A stretch of 55,351 nucleotides of DNA from contig NZ_JAPQFJ010000021.1 of NCBI RefSeq assembly GCF_026738875.1, positions 1-55,351 of the forward strand, in the 5' to 3' direction. Shown piece after piece: positions 15,977-25,350 of the stretch. The position numbers were made by a program, and so were the translations under genes. This stretch comes from Clostridium brassicae (GTDB lineage: Bacteria > Bacillota > Clostridia > Clostridiales > Clostridiaceae). A model generated the notes under the pieces. It did no database searches and was not told where the DNA came from. It was given only the letters and a program-made list of their open reading frames with translations. The number at the start of each line of letters is the position of its first letter. Position 1 is the first letter of the stretch.

Positions 15977-17077
15977 ATGAAAGGTAATTTTAAGCATTTC
16001 TTCCCTGGTGGTAATACTTCTAAAGGATTTTATTCTTTCTATAGATATATCATGCCTCAAGAAAATGCAAGAAGAATAATATGCCTTAAAGGTGGTCCTG
16101 GTACAGGAAAGTCCACCCTTATGAAAAAAGTAGGACAATATTTTAATGAAAAAGGTTATGACATAGAATATCATCATTGTTCTTCTGATAACAATTCTTT
16201 AGATGGTGTAGTTATAAAAGAATTAAATGTAGCAATACTTGATGGAACATCCCCACATGTAGTTGATCCTATAAATCCTGGTGCTGTAGATGAAATTCTA
16301 AATATGGGGGAATGTTGGATAGAAAATAATTTTAAAGACTATAGAAATTCTATTATATCTATTAATAAACAAATAGGAAAAACCTTTAAACATGCATATA
16401 GATATATAGGTGCCGCTAAGATAATTCATGATGACTGGAACTATTATAATTTAGACGCTTTAAATTTTTCAAAGATAAATGTTTTTATAGAAGATTTAAA
16501 AAATATACTATTTAGGAATACCACAGTTTCGGTTGCTGCAAATAATAGACATTTATTTGCCACTGCATTTACTCCTAATGGTATCGTAAGCTATATAGAC
16601 TCTATATATAAAGATTATAAACAAATATATGTTTTAAATGGCGAACCTGGAACTTATAAAACTTCAGTTATGCGATATATCTATGAGGAGGCCTTAAAGA
16701 GAGGACTTTTTGTTGAGGTTTACCATGATCCTTTGATTCCTGAAAGAATAGAGCATATATGTATACCAAATATAAATACTGCTATTTTAACTTCTAATGA
16801 AATAAACAAAAAAACTTTTGAAGGAATTCAAATAAATATGTCAGATTATCAAAATAAACTTCTCCTTGAAAGAAGTAAAGCTGAAATAGATGCTTCAAAA
16901 CAAACTTTTTATATGCTTTTAAATAAAGGTTTGTCTATTATCTCTCAAGCAAAAATTCTACACGATGAACTTGAAAAATTATATGTACCTAATATGAACT
17001 TTGATAAAGTTGAAAAAATAACTAATGATGTAATAACCAAAATTTTAAAATATGAAAAAGAATATAAAAATCTTTAA
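15977..17077 (+). CDS. Conserved ATPase with two tandem P-loop motifs
   Basis: A 366-residue protein that I recognise only as a conserved clostridial/bacillar ATPase family without a known role. It appears to be an internal duplication: both halves hold a nucleotide-binding-type motif after a hydrophobic strand. The first, GGPGTGKST (residues 39-47), is a perfect Walker A. The second, GEPGTYKTS (222-230), has Tyr227 where the invariant second Gly should be, so it may not bind ATP well. A matching HCSSDNNSLDGVVI/YHDPLIPERIEHICI strand follows each motif, supporting the duplication. No membrane segment or signal peptide is present. RBS TAGGAG precedes the ATG, and the gene ends at a perfect terminator. 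Confidence 0.75.
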   Translation: MKGNFKHFFPGGNTSKGFYSFYRYIMPQENARRIICLKGGPGTGKSTLMKKVGQYFNEKGYDIEYHHCSSDNNSLDGVVIKELNVAILDGTSPHVVDPINPGAVDEILNMGECWIENNFKDYRNSIISINKQIGKTFKHAYRYIGAAKIIHDDWNYYNLDALNFSKINVFIEDLKNILFRNTTVSVAANNRHLFATAFTPNGIVSYIDSIYKDYKQIYVLNGEPGTYKTSVMRYIYEEALKRGLFVEVYHDPLIPERIEHICIPNINTAILTSNEINKKTFEGIQINMSDYQNKLLLERSKAEIDASKQTFYMLLNKGLSIISQAKILHDELEKLYVPNMNFDKVEKITNDVITKILKYEKEYKNL

Positions 17078-17085
17078 ACTATAAA

Positions 17086-17122
17086 AAACATGGATTCAAT
17101 TCTAGAATTGAATCCATGTTTT
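17086..17122. terminator. Perfect bidirectional terminator
   Basis: A 16-bp perfect stem centred at TCTAGA, flanked by A-run and T-run, lies between the convergent ATPase and helicase genes. Confidence 0.9.
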
Positions 17123-17128
17123 TATTAC

Positions 17129-19258
17129 TTATTTGAACTTAATATTGTAAACATAAAGCTTGTGCAAAGCTCTTGTTGCCATAACATACATTAACTTATC
17201 TTCTTTAATCATTTGGTTATTTTCACAATTTATAATAATAGCAGCATCAAATTCTAAACCTTTTGCATAATAAGCTGGTATAACTACCCCACCTTTATTA
17301 TAAATTATTTCTTCACTATCTATTAGTTTTATTCCAATTTTTCTGTTTACAAGAGAATATACTTTTTTTGCTTGTTCCTTATTTTTGCATATTAAAGCTA
17401 TACTTTCAAACCCTTCACTATTCAATTTACCAAGGACATTCTCAATTTCTTTTATAAACTCTTCTTTTGAATTTATATATTTATCAATAACTAAATCTCC
17501 ACTTCTAACTAATGGAACTATTTTATCATCGTCAAGATACTTATTTGCATATTCCATAATTTCCTTAGTTGATCTATAGCTCTTGTTTAAATTAAAATAC
17601 TCTACATTTTCTAATATGCCATTAAGATTTAGCATAGGTATTTCTCCTAATACAGGAATTAGTCGTTGGTTTTTATCACCTACAATAGTAAAAGCCTTAC
17701 ACTTCGTTAACTCTTTAATAACTATAAGTTGAAGCAAACTATAATCTTGGGCCTCATCTATCACAACATGTTTTATTTCCTCATTTAGTTTTAATCCTTC
17801 TAACTTTAGCTTTAAATATAAAATTGGTGCTAAATCATCTATAGTAAGTATCTTATTACTATTTAAGTTATTATATAAATCTATAACTTTCTCATTATCT
17901 AACCATTGAAGAGATTTCTTTGCAATCATAGCATTTTTTATAACTTTTCTAATTTTAAGCTTTCTCTTAAATATTAGCTCAGATCCTTCTAAATTTTTCT
18001 TCTCTTCATCCATTTTAGCTAAAGATTCTTTGTACCATTTTTCAATTTCTCTTACCTTCTCATCTCTTTTATCTCTTATCTTAGCAAAAAGTATTCTCTT
18101 TATTTTTTTACTTCTTCTAAACAACGGCATATTTTCATAATAATCAAATAAATCCTTTATTGCCTCTTTAGGAACTATTACATTATTCTCAAAAACAAGA
18201 TCCTGTATTATAAAATAGCTTTTATTTAAAACTTCAATAAACTTATCTAACTCTTTCATATATCCTTCAGATGTTTTAAAAAGAACTTCTTTTATAAATT
18301 CTTCATCTTTATTTATTATTTTTTCCATATACTCTCTAAATTCCATAATAGTCTTTAAATCTAAAATTTCCATTGCAAAGTCTCTAAAAGTTTGCTGCCT
18401 AACCCCTATTTCACCTAAACTAGGAAGAACAGTTGATATGTATTCCATAAATATACTGTTAGGTCCTAGTATAAGCACCTTATCTTGTAGAATGTTTCTA
18501 TAATTATAAAGTAAATATGCTACTCTATGAAGAGCTATTGTTGTCTTTCCGCTCCCTGCTATTCCGTCTACAACTATAGTTTTATCTTTTGGTTGTCTTA
18601 TCAAATCATCTTGCTCTTGCTGAATTGTCATTATTATATCTTTTAACTTGTCCTCTGCATTTTTACTTAAAACCATTTGAAGTATCTCATCTTTTACATC
18701 TATTTCAGAATCAAACATACCAATAAGATTTTCTTTTTTTATTATAAATTGTCTTTTGCCATTTACATCTACTTTAATTTTTCCTAGAGGAGCATTATAT
18801 TCTACCTCACCTAATTTACCAGCATAAAATAAAGATGATATAGGAGCTCTCCAATCCACGACTACAGGCTCGTAAGCTTCCTCTGGAGTAACACCAAATC
18901 TACCTACATATATAGAATCTTCTCCTTGAATCTCCTTTTCTTCAAAAGTCACTTTTCCAAAGTAAGGTGATGGTTGCAATATTGTATATTCTTTTAGCTT
19001 CCTATCTATAGACTTAAAACTTTCTTCTCTTACAAATCTCTCATGATCAAAATATTCTATTAACTTATCTTCGTCATCTCTATATTCTTCTACAGCATTC
19101 TTTCTAGTATCTATTAAATGCTGTGTAATATTTTTCCTCTTTTCAATACAGTTTATTATCTCTTCTTTTATTATATTAATAGTGTCATTTAATCTATTTT
19201 TTTCAAACTCTAATTGTATTTCTTTTTGTATTTCTTTTTCAAAATCATTATTTTTCAT
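17129..19258 (-). CDS. helD: HelD-like UvrD/Rep superfamily ATPase
   Basis: A 709-residue superfamily 1 helicase-like ATPase of the HelD type. It has an N-terminal coiled coil (about residues 1-95), then VVVDWRAPISSLFY typical of HelD, Walker A DGIAGSGKTT (232-239 core), a long helical insertion (about 290-450), Walker B VVIDEAQDYSLLQL, and the C-terminal YATRAL-type motif (MYVMATRALHKLYVY). HelD binds RNA polymerase and frees it from stalled or inactive complexes using ATP. The length is at the short end for the family but all motifs are present. It starts 95 bases after ftsH on the same strand; an inverted repeat in between has no T-run. Confidence 0.88.
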   Translation of the reverse strand: MKNNDFEKEIQKEIQLEFEKNRLNDTINIIKEEIINCIEKRKNITQHLIDTRKNAVEEYRDDEDKLIEYFDHERFVREESFKSIDRKLKEYTILQPSPYFGKVTFEEKEIQGEDSIYVGRFGVTPEEAYEPVVVDWRAPISSLFYAGKLGEVEYNAPLGKIKVDVNGKRQFIIKKENLIGMFDSEIDVKDEILQMVLSKNAEDKLKDIIMTIQQEQDDLIRQPKDKTIVVDGIAGSGKTTIALHRVAYLLYNYRNILQDKVLILGPNSIFMEYISTVLPSLGEIGVRQQTFRDFAMEILDLKTIMEFREYMEKIINKDEEFIKEVLFKTSEGYMKELDKFIEVLNKSYFIIQDLVFENNVIVPKEAIKDLFDYYENMPLFRRSKKIKRILFAKIRDKRDEKVREIEKWYKESLAKMDEEKKNLEGSELIFKRKLKIRKVIKNAMIAKKSLQWLDNEKVIDLYNNLNSNKILTIDDLAPILYLKLKLEGLKLNEEIKHVVIDEAQDYSLLQLIVIKELTKCKAFTIVGDKNQRLIPVLGEIPMLNLNGILENVEYFNLNKSYRSTKEIMEYANKYLDDDKIVPLVRSGDLVIDKYINSKEEFIKEIENVLGKLNSEGFESIALICKNKEQAKKVYSLVNRKIGIKLIDSEEIIYNKGGVVIPAYYAKGLEFDAAIIINCENNQMIKEDKLMYVMATRALHKLYVYNIKFK

Positions 19259-19302
19259 TCAATCATCTCTTTCTAAAAAAATTTAATACAATACATATAA
19301 TT

Positions 19303-19335
19303 ATAGTACAATACATTGTGCATTGTACTATAGTT
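19303..19335. repeat. Inverted repeat between ftsH and helD
   Basis: ATAGTACAAT and ATTGTACTAT flank a short AT/GC loop. There is no T-run on either side, so it is more likely an RNA-stability structure or operator than a terminator. Confidence 0.45.
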
Positions 19336-19353
19336 ATATGGATATTATGTTTT

Positions 19354-21384
19354 TTATTCTTTAATTTTCTTGTCATCTTCTTGACTTTTATTATTAATTT
19401 CTTCCTTAATTTCTTCCTTAATTTCTTTATTATCTTCCTCTTTTTTCTCATCATTATCATCTTTTTTAATTTGTGGATAGTATTCTTCTTTAATTTTTTC
19501 TTTATTTTCCTCAATATATTCATTCTTGATTTCACTATTATTATCTTTTTTCTCTTTTTTTGATGGTATCTCAGGATATACTTCTCTAACCATATCCATG
19601 AATTCATCTCCCATTAAGGTTTCTTTTTCAATAAGTCTTTCAGTAATATTAGTTAATAATTCTCTATTGTCTTCTAATATTTTAATAGCTTTGTTATGAG
19701 ATTCTTTTATTATTCTTAACATTTCTTCATCTATAAAAGCTGCTGTTTGAGCACTACAATTTCTAATAGGTCTACCATCTAAATATCTGTTAGAAACAGA
19801 CTCTAAGGCCATCATATCAAATCTTTCAGTCATACCATATATAGTAACCATATTTCTTGCAGTTTGAGTTGCTTTTTCTATATCATTTGAAGCACCCGTA
19901 GATATTGTGTTAAATTCTACTTCCTCTGCAGCTCTACCTCCAAGCATTACAGTTATCTTATCCATCATTTCTTCTTTACTTACAAGATATTTTTCTTCTT
20001 CTGGAAGTTGCATAGTATAACCTAATGCTCCCATTGTTCTTGGTATAATAGTTATCTTATGAACAGGATCTGTATGTTTTAATAAAGCAGCAACTAATGC
20101 ATGACCAACTTCATGAAAAGCAACCGTTCTTTTTTCTTTAGTGGACATTATCCTATCTTTTTTCTCTTTACCAGCGATAATTATTTCAACGGCTTCCTCT
20201 AAATCTTCTTGTATAACTTCTTTTCTGCCTTTTTTAACTGCTAAAAGAGCTGCTTCATTTACTATATTAGCAAGGTCTGCCCCTACTGCTCCTGGCGTTG
20301 ATCTTGCAACAGATTCTAAATTAACCTCATTAGACATTTTTACTTCTTTTGCATGAACTTTAAGTATAGCTTCTCTACCTTTTAAATCCGGTGTATCAAC
20401 AATAACTCTTCTATCGAATCTACCTGGTCTTAGCAAAGCTTTATCCAAAATCTCTGGTCTATTTGTTGCTGCTAGAATTACAACCCCTTTAGAAGCATCG
20501 AACCCATCCATTTGAGCAAGAAGCTGATTTAATGTTTGTTCCCTTTCATCATTTCCTCCGCCTACTCCATTGTCTCTACTTTTTCCTATAGCATCTATTT
20601 CGTCAATGAATACTATACAAGGAGCCTTTTCTTCTGCTTGCTTAAATAAATCTCTAACTCTAGCGGCACCCATTCCTACAAACATTTCGACAAAGCTAGA
20701 TCCGGATATAGAGAAAAACGGTACCTTAGCTTCTCCTGCAACTGCTTTTGCAAGAAGTGTTTTACCTGTTCCTGGAGGTCCTACTAAAAGAGCTCCTTTA
20801 GGAAGTTTTGCTCCTATTTCCGTATACCTTTCTGGCCTATGTAAAAAGTCCACAATTTCTACTAACGATTCCTTAGCTTCATCTTGACCTGCTACATCTT
20901 CAAAAGTTTTTCCTGTTTCACTTTCAGCATAAATTTTTGCGTTATTCTTTCCAAAAGACATAACACCATTACCCATTCTTTTTTCCATACTTCCAAATAT
21001 TATTCTACCTATAACCATAAATACTAGTAATGGCAATACCCATTCCAAGAAAAAGTTCATGAAAGGATTTTGGTTTTTTACAGGCCCATCGTATTTTACT
21101 CCTGCTGCCTTTAATTTCACTAGTAAATCAGATGCATTAAGCTTTTCAATATTTGCAGTATAAAGTATCTTTTTATTTTCTACTCCTGGCTTAGGAACAA
21201 CTATAAGCTGATTATCTGTTATTTGGACTTCTTCAATTTTTTTCTGTGAAAGCATTTGTTCAAATTCACTATATTTTATATGTTCTGTTCCAAAGCTCCT
21301 CATTACAGAGTTTAATATTATAAGTAAAATTAAAACACCTGTAACATAGTAAATTAAGTATTTCAGTTTTTTGTTGTTAAACAT
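19354..21384 (-). CDS. ftsH: ATP-dependent zinc metalloprotease FtsH
   Basis: A 676-residue membrane-anchored AAA+ protease. Two membrane helices (about residues 8-26 and 108-128) flank an extracellular segment. The AAA+ domain has Walker A GPPGTGKT (202-209), Walker B IVFIDEID (257-264) and the second region of homology ([20 protein letters not shown]). The zinc site HEVGH (424-428) marks the M41 peptidase. From about residue 600 the protein ends in a long, almost purely Lys/Glu/Asp/Asn tail, longer than in most FtsH proteins. FtsH degrades misfolded membrane proteins and short-lived regulators. Start ATG behind AGGAGG. Confidence 0.97.
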   Translation of the reverse strand: MFNNKKLKYLIYYVTGVLILLIILNSVMRSFGTEHIKYSEFEQMLSQKKIEEVQITDNQLIVVPKPGVENKKILYTANIEKLNASDLLVKLKAAGVKYDGPVKNQNPFMNFFLEWVLPLLVFMVIGRIIFGSMEKRMGNGVMSFGKNNAKIYAESETGKTFEDVAGQDEAKESLVEIVDFLHRPERYTEIGAKLPKGALLVGPPGTGKTLLAKAVAGEAKVPFFSISGSSFVEMFVGMGAARVRDLFKQAEEKAPCIVFIDEIDAIGKSRDNGVGGGNDEREQTLNQLLAQMDGFDASKGVVILAATNRPEILDKALLRPGRFDRRVIVDTPDLKGREAILKVHAKEVKMSNEVNLESVARSTPGAVGADLANIVNEAALLAVKKGRKEVIQEDLEEAVEIIIAGKEKKDRIMSTKEKRTVAFHEVGHALVAALLKHTDPVHKITIIPRTMGALGYTMQLPEEEKYLVSKEEMMDKITVMLGGRAAEEVEFNTISTGASNDIEKATQTARNMVTIYGMTERFDMMALESVSNRYLDGRPIRNCSAQTAAFIDEEMLRIIKESHNKAIKILEDNRELLTNITERLIEKETLMGDEFMDMVREVYPEIPSKKEKKDNNSEIKNEYIEENKEKIKEEYYPQIKKDDNDEKKEEDNKEIKEEIKEEINNKSQEDDKKIKE

Positions 21385-21835
21385 CCTACATCCTCCTATA
21401 AAAATAACTAAAAATCTAAATTAGCGTTTATTACTATAATCTACATAAAATCATGTCATATTTTACAAAACAAATAATACACATATTTAATATCACTTTT
21501 TACCTACTACATCTAACTATATATTATCTATTATTGACATAATTTCTTATAAATTATCAACATCTAATTTATAAAATTTAGATATTTTAGCAAACTGTAA
21601 AACTAATATTCATTTAAAACTTTCTATAATTAATTTAAACATTTTTCTACAATAAATTAATTAATATAGTTATTATACATTTAATATTGACTAGCTACAA
21701 GTATTAACATTTAGCCCTTATGTCTCATATAAAAAAAACAAACAAAATAAATTTGATATATATCAATAAACATACTATTTTTATGAAATTCATTAATATA
21801 TTAATATATTAATATAAATAATGCTAATACTTTTA
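21385..21835. other. Very AT-rich upstream region of ftsH
   Basis: No gene is visible. The stretch presumably holds the ftsH promoter; many TATAAT-like words make the choice impossible by eye. Confidence 0.4.
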
Positions 21836-21864
21836 TTGACATTGAAATAAACAAATAATACAAT
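21836..21864 (+). promoter_or_regulatory. Strong vegetative promoter ahead of a short untranslated transcript
   Basis: TTGACA (21836-21841), exactly 17 bases, then TACAAT (21859-21864). It is one of the best sigma-A-type promoters in the window. Confidence 0.7.
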
Positions 21865-21870
21865 ATAAAG

Positions 21871-22016
21871 TATAGGTAAAGATTTTAAATTGTACTACTA
21901 ATAAACAAGAAATTTCTATATATTTTAAATCGTAAGTTCGTAACAAAACATAAGTCATACATGGATCCAGAAATCTTGTATTTCCCTCCCACATCCATGT
22001 ATGGCGTTTTTTATTT
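21871..22016 (+). ncRNA. Candidate small RNA or terminated leader
   Basis: Between the promoter above and a factor-independent terminator there are about 145 bases with no reasonable reading frame. The terminator is a stem of 21956-21966 with 21993-22003, followed by GCGTTTTTTATTTT. Its large loop contains a CCCTCCC run that is the complement of a ribosome-binding site. It could be a free small RNA or an attenuated leader for the dehydratase-type operon that starts at 22117. It resembles no RNA family I know. Confidence 0.45.
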
Positions 22017-22055
22017 TAATTTATATGAAATCTGGAATTATTTCTCATCTGTTCT

Positions 22056-22063
22056 GCTATAAT
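22056..22063 (+). promoter_or_regulatory. Extended -10 promoter of the dehydratase-type operon
   Basis: TGCTATAAT (TG at 22055-22056, TATAAT at 22058-22063) lies about 55 bases upstream of the GTG start and downstream of the terminator at 22003, so the operon can be transcribed independently of the upstream RNA. Confidence 0.5.
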
Positions 22064-22116
22064 AAATTATGAATCAAGCTATTAATAATTTATTATTATA
22101 TTAAGGAAGTGTTTAT

Positions 22117-23394
22117 GTGGATATTGTTAAAAGATATGGAAATTTAATTAAAAAATCTATGTATAATCCCCAAACTGCTTTAAACTTAATAAAAACTGGT
22201 CTATCTCTTGAAAAACTAAGGGTTTCTAAATTTAGAGATAAACATTTACCTCCTTCTCTTCAATATCTCAATAAAATATGTATTCAATATATATTAGAAC
22301 CACTCCGAAATCCTAATAATTGTGGCTTAGTCAATCTTTTTGCTCCAACTGAAATACTTCATGCTATGGGTATTTATCCTTTATTTATTGAAGCATTTTC
22401 TTCATTTTTATCTGGTTTTACATGCGAAGATTATTTTATAGATTATGCCTCAAATTGTGGATTTTCAGAAACTCTGTGCTCATATCATAAGGCTTTCTTA
22501 GGAGCTATAGATTCAGGACTTATATCTAAACCGTCTTTTGCAGTTACTTCTTCTATGATCTGTGATGCTAATATAAATACCTTTAGACATTGCTCACACA
22601 ACTATAATATACCTTTTTACATTATAGATATACCTTATGAATATAACAAAGATACTGAATCATATGTTGCAAATCAAATAAAAGAAATGGTATGTATGAT
22701 AGAAGACGCCATGAGCAAAAGTTTAGATGTAAACAAGTTGAAAGAAATTTTAATATTAGAAAACTCTACTTTATATTATAGGAAATTATTCTATAATAAA
22801 CTTAAAACAAAGTATTTTCCAAATACACTTACTTTAGAAATGTATAAACTTTTCACTTCTCATGTTGCCCTTGGTAGAAAAGAAACTTATAAATTTTACA
22901 AAATGCAATCAGAAGATATCCAATACTTTAATAGAACATCATGTAAAAAAATTTTATGGGTACATCTTCTGCCTTTTTATCATAAAACATTAAAAGATTA
23001 CTTTAACTTAAGTCGAGAGTATCAGCTTTTAACTTGTGATTTTAGTTTTGATTATATGGAGGAATTAGACTATAATAATCCATTTAATGCCTTAGCAAAA
23101 AAAATGCTTTTAAATCAATACAATGGTAGCTTTGAAAAAAAAGCTAAAAACATACTAAAAACTGCTAAAGTACTTGATGCAGATGCTGTAATAAACTTCT
23201 GTCATTGGGGGTGTAAGCAATCTACTGGTGGAACTATGATCCTAAAAGATTTATTAAAAGAAAATAATATTCCATTCTTATCTATTGATGGAGATGGAGT
23301 GGACAGACGTAATACTCAAGACGGTCAGATAAAAACTAGGGTAGAAGCTTTTCTAGAAATAATAGACACAACCCAAAGAAAGAAGGTTATATAA
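22117..23394 (+). CDS. 2-hydroxyacyl-CoA dehydratase/double-cubane cluster protein family (HgdB-like)
   Basis: A 425-residue member of the 2-hydroxyacyl-CoA dehydratase D-component superfamily (HgdB/BcrC/YjiM). Candidate iron-sulfur ligands are Cys69 (NNCG), Cys114 and Cys121 in NCGFSETLCSYHK, and the FCHWGCKQSTGG segment near residue 360. NCGFSETLC resembles double-cubane cluster proteins rather than classical 2-hydroxyglutaryl-CoA dehydratase, but I cannot settle the subfamily. Such proteins receive low-potential electrons from an ATP-driven activator, which here is the fused next gene. It starts with GTG behind AAGGAAG. The downstream gene's ATG directly follows its stop codon. No acyl-CoA pathway genes flank it, arguing for a stand-alone reductase with small substrate. 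Confidence 0.78.
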   Translation: MDIVKRYGNLIKKSMYNPQTALNLIKTGLSLEKLRVSKFRDKHLPPSLQYLNKICIQYILEPLRNPNNCGLVNLFAPTEILHAMGIYPLFIEAFSSFLSGFTCEDYFIDYASNCGFSETLCSYHKAFLGAIDSGLISKPSFAVTSSMICDANINTFRHCSHNYNIPFYIIDIPYEYNKDTESYVANQIKEMVCMIEDAMSKSLDVNKLKEILILENSTLYYRKLFYNKLKTKYFPNTLTLEMYKLFTSHVALGRKETYKFYKMQSEDIQYFNRTSCKKILWVHLLPFYHKTLKDYFNLSREYQLLTCDFSFDYMEELDYNNPFNALAKKMLLNQYNGSFEKKAKNILKTAKVLDADAVINFCHWGCKQSTGGTMILKDLLKENNIPFLSIDGDGVDRRNTQDGQIKTRVEAFLEIIDTTQRKKVI

Positions 23395-25068
23395 ATGATA
23401 GGTTATGTATGTAAATATACTCCTATAGAGATTTTAGAGAGCTTTGGGGAAGAAGTAATAAAAATAGACCCTTACATAACAAATTTTCATAATTCCGATA
23501 CATTAATGCACCCAAATATGTGTTTTTATTGTAAGTCTGTTTTAGAGTTTTGCTTAAAAAAACAAATAAAAGAATTAGTGCTTGTAAATTGCTGTGATAG
23601 TATAAGACGTTTATATGATGTACTAAAGTTTCAAAATAACTTTAACTTTATCCACATAATTGACATTCCTAAGAAGAATTCTTGTTGCTCCATAGAATTA
23701 TTTAAAAAAGAAATATTTAAATTAATTAACCACTACGAGCATTACAGTAAAAAAATATTTAATGAAAAAGAATTTAAAAAAATTGTAAATAATAAAAACA
23801 ATGATATAAATAATAGAACTAGCACTTCTCTTAAGCTTGCTATTATGGGAGCTAGATGTAAAAATTCTTTAATAGAATATATTGAAAAACTCAGCAATGC
23901 ACAAGTCTATAATTTTACATGTACCTCTAACTATGGGCTTTACAATAACATCTATAATGATGTAGATATTCTAACTCAATATGCTAAAAATATATTAAAT
24001 TACTTCCCTTGTCTTAGAATGGCCGACATAGATAAACGTAATTCTATTTTAAAAGAAAATTTTTCAGGTATAATTTATCACACAATTAAATTTTGCGATT
24101 TTTACTCCTATGAATATTCAAATTTAAAAAATAACATAGATGTTCCTATGATTAAAATAGAAACAGATTATAGTGAACAAAGTGAAGGTCAAATTAGGAC
24201 GAGAATAGAAGCTTTTATAGAATCCTTAAATAAGTTTTCCACATCTGTTGAAAAAAATTATTCATCACCTGTTAATAAAGTGCACAAAAATAAATTTGCT
24301 CTTGGAATTGATAGTGGTTCAACTTCTACTAATGCTGTAATTATAGATGAAAATAAGTCAATAGTTTCTTTTTCTATTGTAAAAACAAGTTCTAAAAGCT
24401 CCATAGGCGTAGAAAAAGCCCTTAATGAAGTTCTAAAAAAATCAGAACTATGTATAGAAGATTTATGCTATATAGTATCTACAGGATATGGAAGAGTGAG
24501 TATACCTTTTGCAGATCAAACAGTAACAGAAATAACTTGTCATGCTAAAGGAGCTAACTTTTTAAATTCAAATATTAGAACTATAATAGACATTGGTGGA
24601 CAAGATAGCAAAGCTATTAAAATAGATAGTGAGGGTAATGTTAAAGATTTTGCTATGAATGACAAATGTGCTGCTGGCACAGGTAGATTTTTAGAAATGA
24701 TGTCTAGAACTCTTGAAGTATCTATAGATACAATGGGCTCTCTTTCATTAAAACACAAAGAAAATATAGATATAACAAGTATGTGCAGTGTTTTTGCAGA
24801 ATCTGAAGTAATCTCTCTCATAGCTGAAAACAAAGAAAAAAGTGATATAATATATGGTATTTGTAATTCTATTGCAAATAGGACCCTTTCTTTAATAGAT
24901 AGGGTTAAACGTGAAGAAGGTTTTATGATGACTGGTGGAGTAGCTAAAAATATAGGAGTTGTTCAGTGCTTAGAAAAAAAACTCAATCATAAAATATTTA
25001 TTCCTAAAGAACCTGAAATCATTGGTGCCTTAGGTGCAGCACTTATAGCATTAGAAAAATCCTCTTAG
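23395..25068 (+). CDS. Fusion of an HgdB-like domain with a BadF/HgdC-type activator ATPase
   Basis: A 557-residue two-part protein. The N-terminal 285 residues resemble a shortened dehydratase-family domain: VCKYTPIEILESFG, then HPNMCFYCKS with Cys43 and Cys46, and a final EGQIRTRIEAFIESL like the end of the preceding gene product. From about residue 300 it is a complete ASKHA activator ATPase: LGIDSGSTSTNAVI, DIGGQDSKAIK, NDKCAAGTGRF and CSVFAESEV, the last two supplying one Cys each for a [4Fe-4S] cluster bridged between two subunits. It closes with MMTGGVAKN and GALGAALIALE. It should use ATP hydrolysis to inject an electron into the HgdB-like partner. The gene is translationally adjacent to 22117-23394. 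Confidence 0.85.
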   Translation: MIGYVCKYTPIEILESFGEEVIKIDPYITNFHNSDTLMHPNMCFYCKSVLEFCLKKQIKELVLVNCCDSIRRLYDVLKFQNNFNFIHIIDIPKKNSCCSIELFKKEIFKLINHYEHYSKKIFNEKEFKKIVNNKNNDINNRTSTSLKLAIMGARCKNSLIEYIEKLSNAQVYNFTCTSNYGLYNNIYNDVDILTQYAKNILNYFPCLRMADIDKRNSILKENFSGIIYHTIKFCDFYSYEYSNLKNNIDVPMIKIETDYSEQSEGQIRTRIEAFIESLNKFSTSVEKNYSSPVNKVHKNKFALGIDSGSTSTNAVIIDENKSIVSFSIVKTSSKSSIGVEKALNEVLKKSELCIEDLCYIVSTGYGRVSIPFADQTVTEITCHAKGANFLNSNIRTIIDIGGQDSKAIKIDSEGNVKDFAMNDKCAAGTGRFLEMMSRTLEVSIDTMGSLSLKHKENIDITSMCSVFAESEVISLIAENKEKSDIIYGICNSIANRTLSLIDRVKREEGFMMTGGVAKNIGVVQCLEKKLNHKIFIPKEPEIIGALGAALIALEKSS

Positions 25069-25221
25069 ATTCTATACAGTTATAATTTATTGTAAAATTT
25101 CAATAAATTTCAATCAAAATAAATTTTGCTCTTTTTATTATAATAAAAAATATGTATAATAATTATATAGTACTGTATATACTTTTACCTTACAAGAAAT
25201 TTTATTAAATTAACTTTACTA

Positions 25222-25268
25222 AGGCTCAGATGAAGTTTTATTCTAACAAATCTATATCATCTGAGCCT
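25222..25268. repeat. 12-bp stem hairpin between dehydratase operon and glpP
   Basis: AGGCTCAGATGA pairs perfectly with TCATCTGAGCCT across a 23-base loop. Neither side has a T-run. It could end or stabilise the upstream mRNA, or be part of the glpP leader. Confidence 0.45.
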
Positions 25269-25350
25269 AAAAAAATATTTAATAGTATATTTAAAACTAC
25301 ATTTTTTAAATCAAATTTGAGAACAAGATTAGATGAAGGGAGTGGGCTAT

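Noticed and set aside
19263-19607. Lys-rich open frame overlapping the 3' end of ftsH
   Set aside because: It is an out-of-frame shadow of the low-complexity Lys/Glu tail of FtsH, with no ribosome site of its own.
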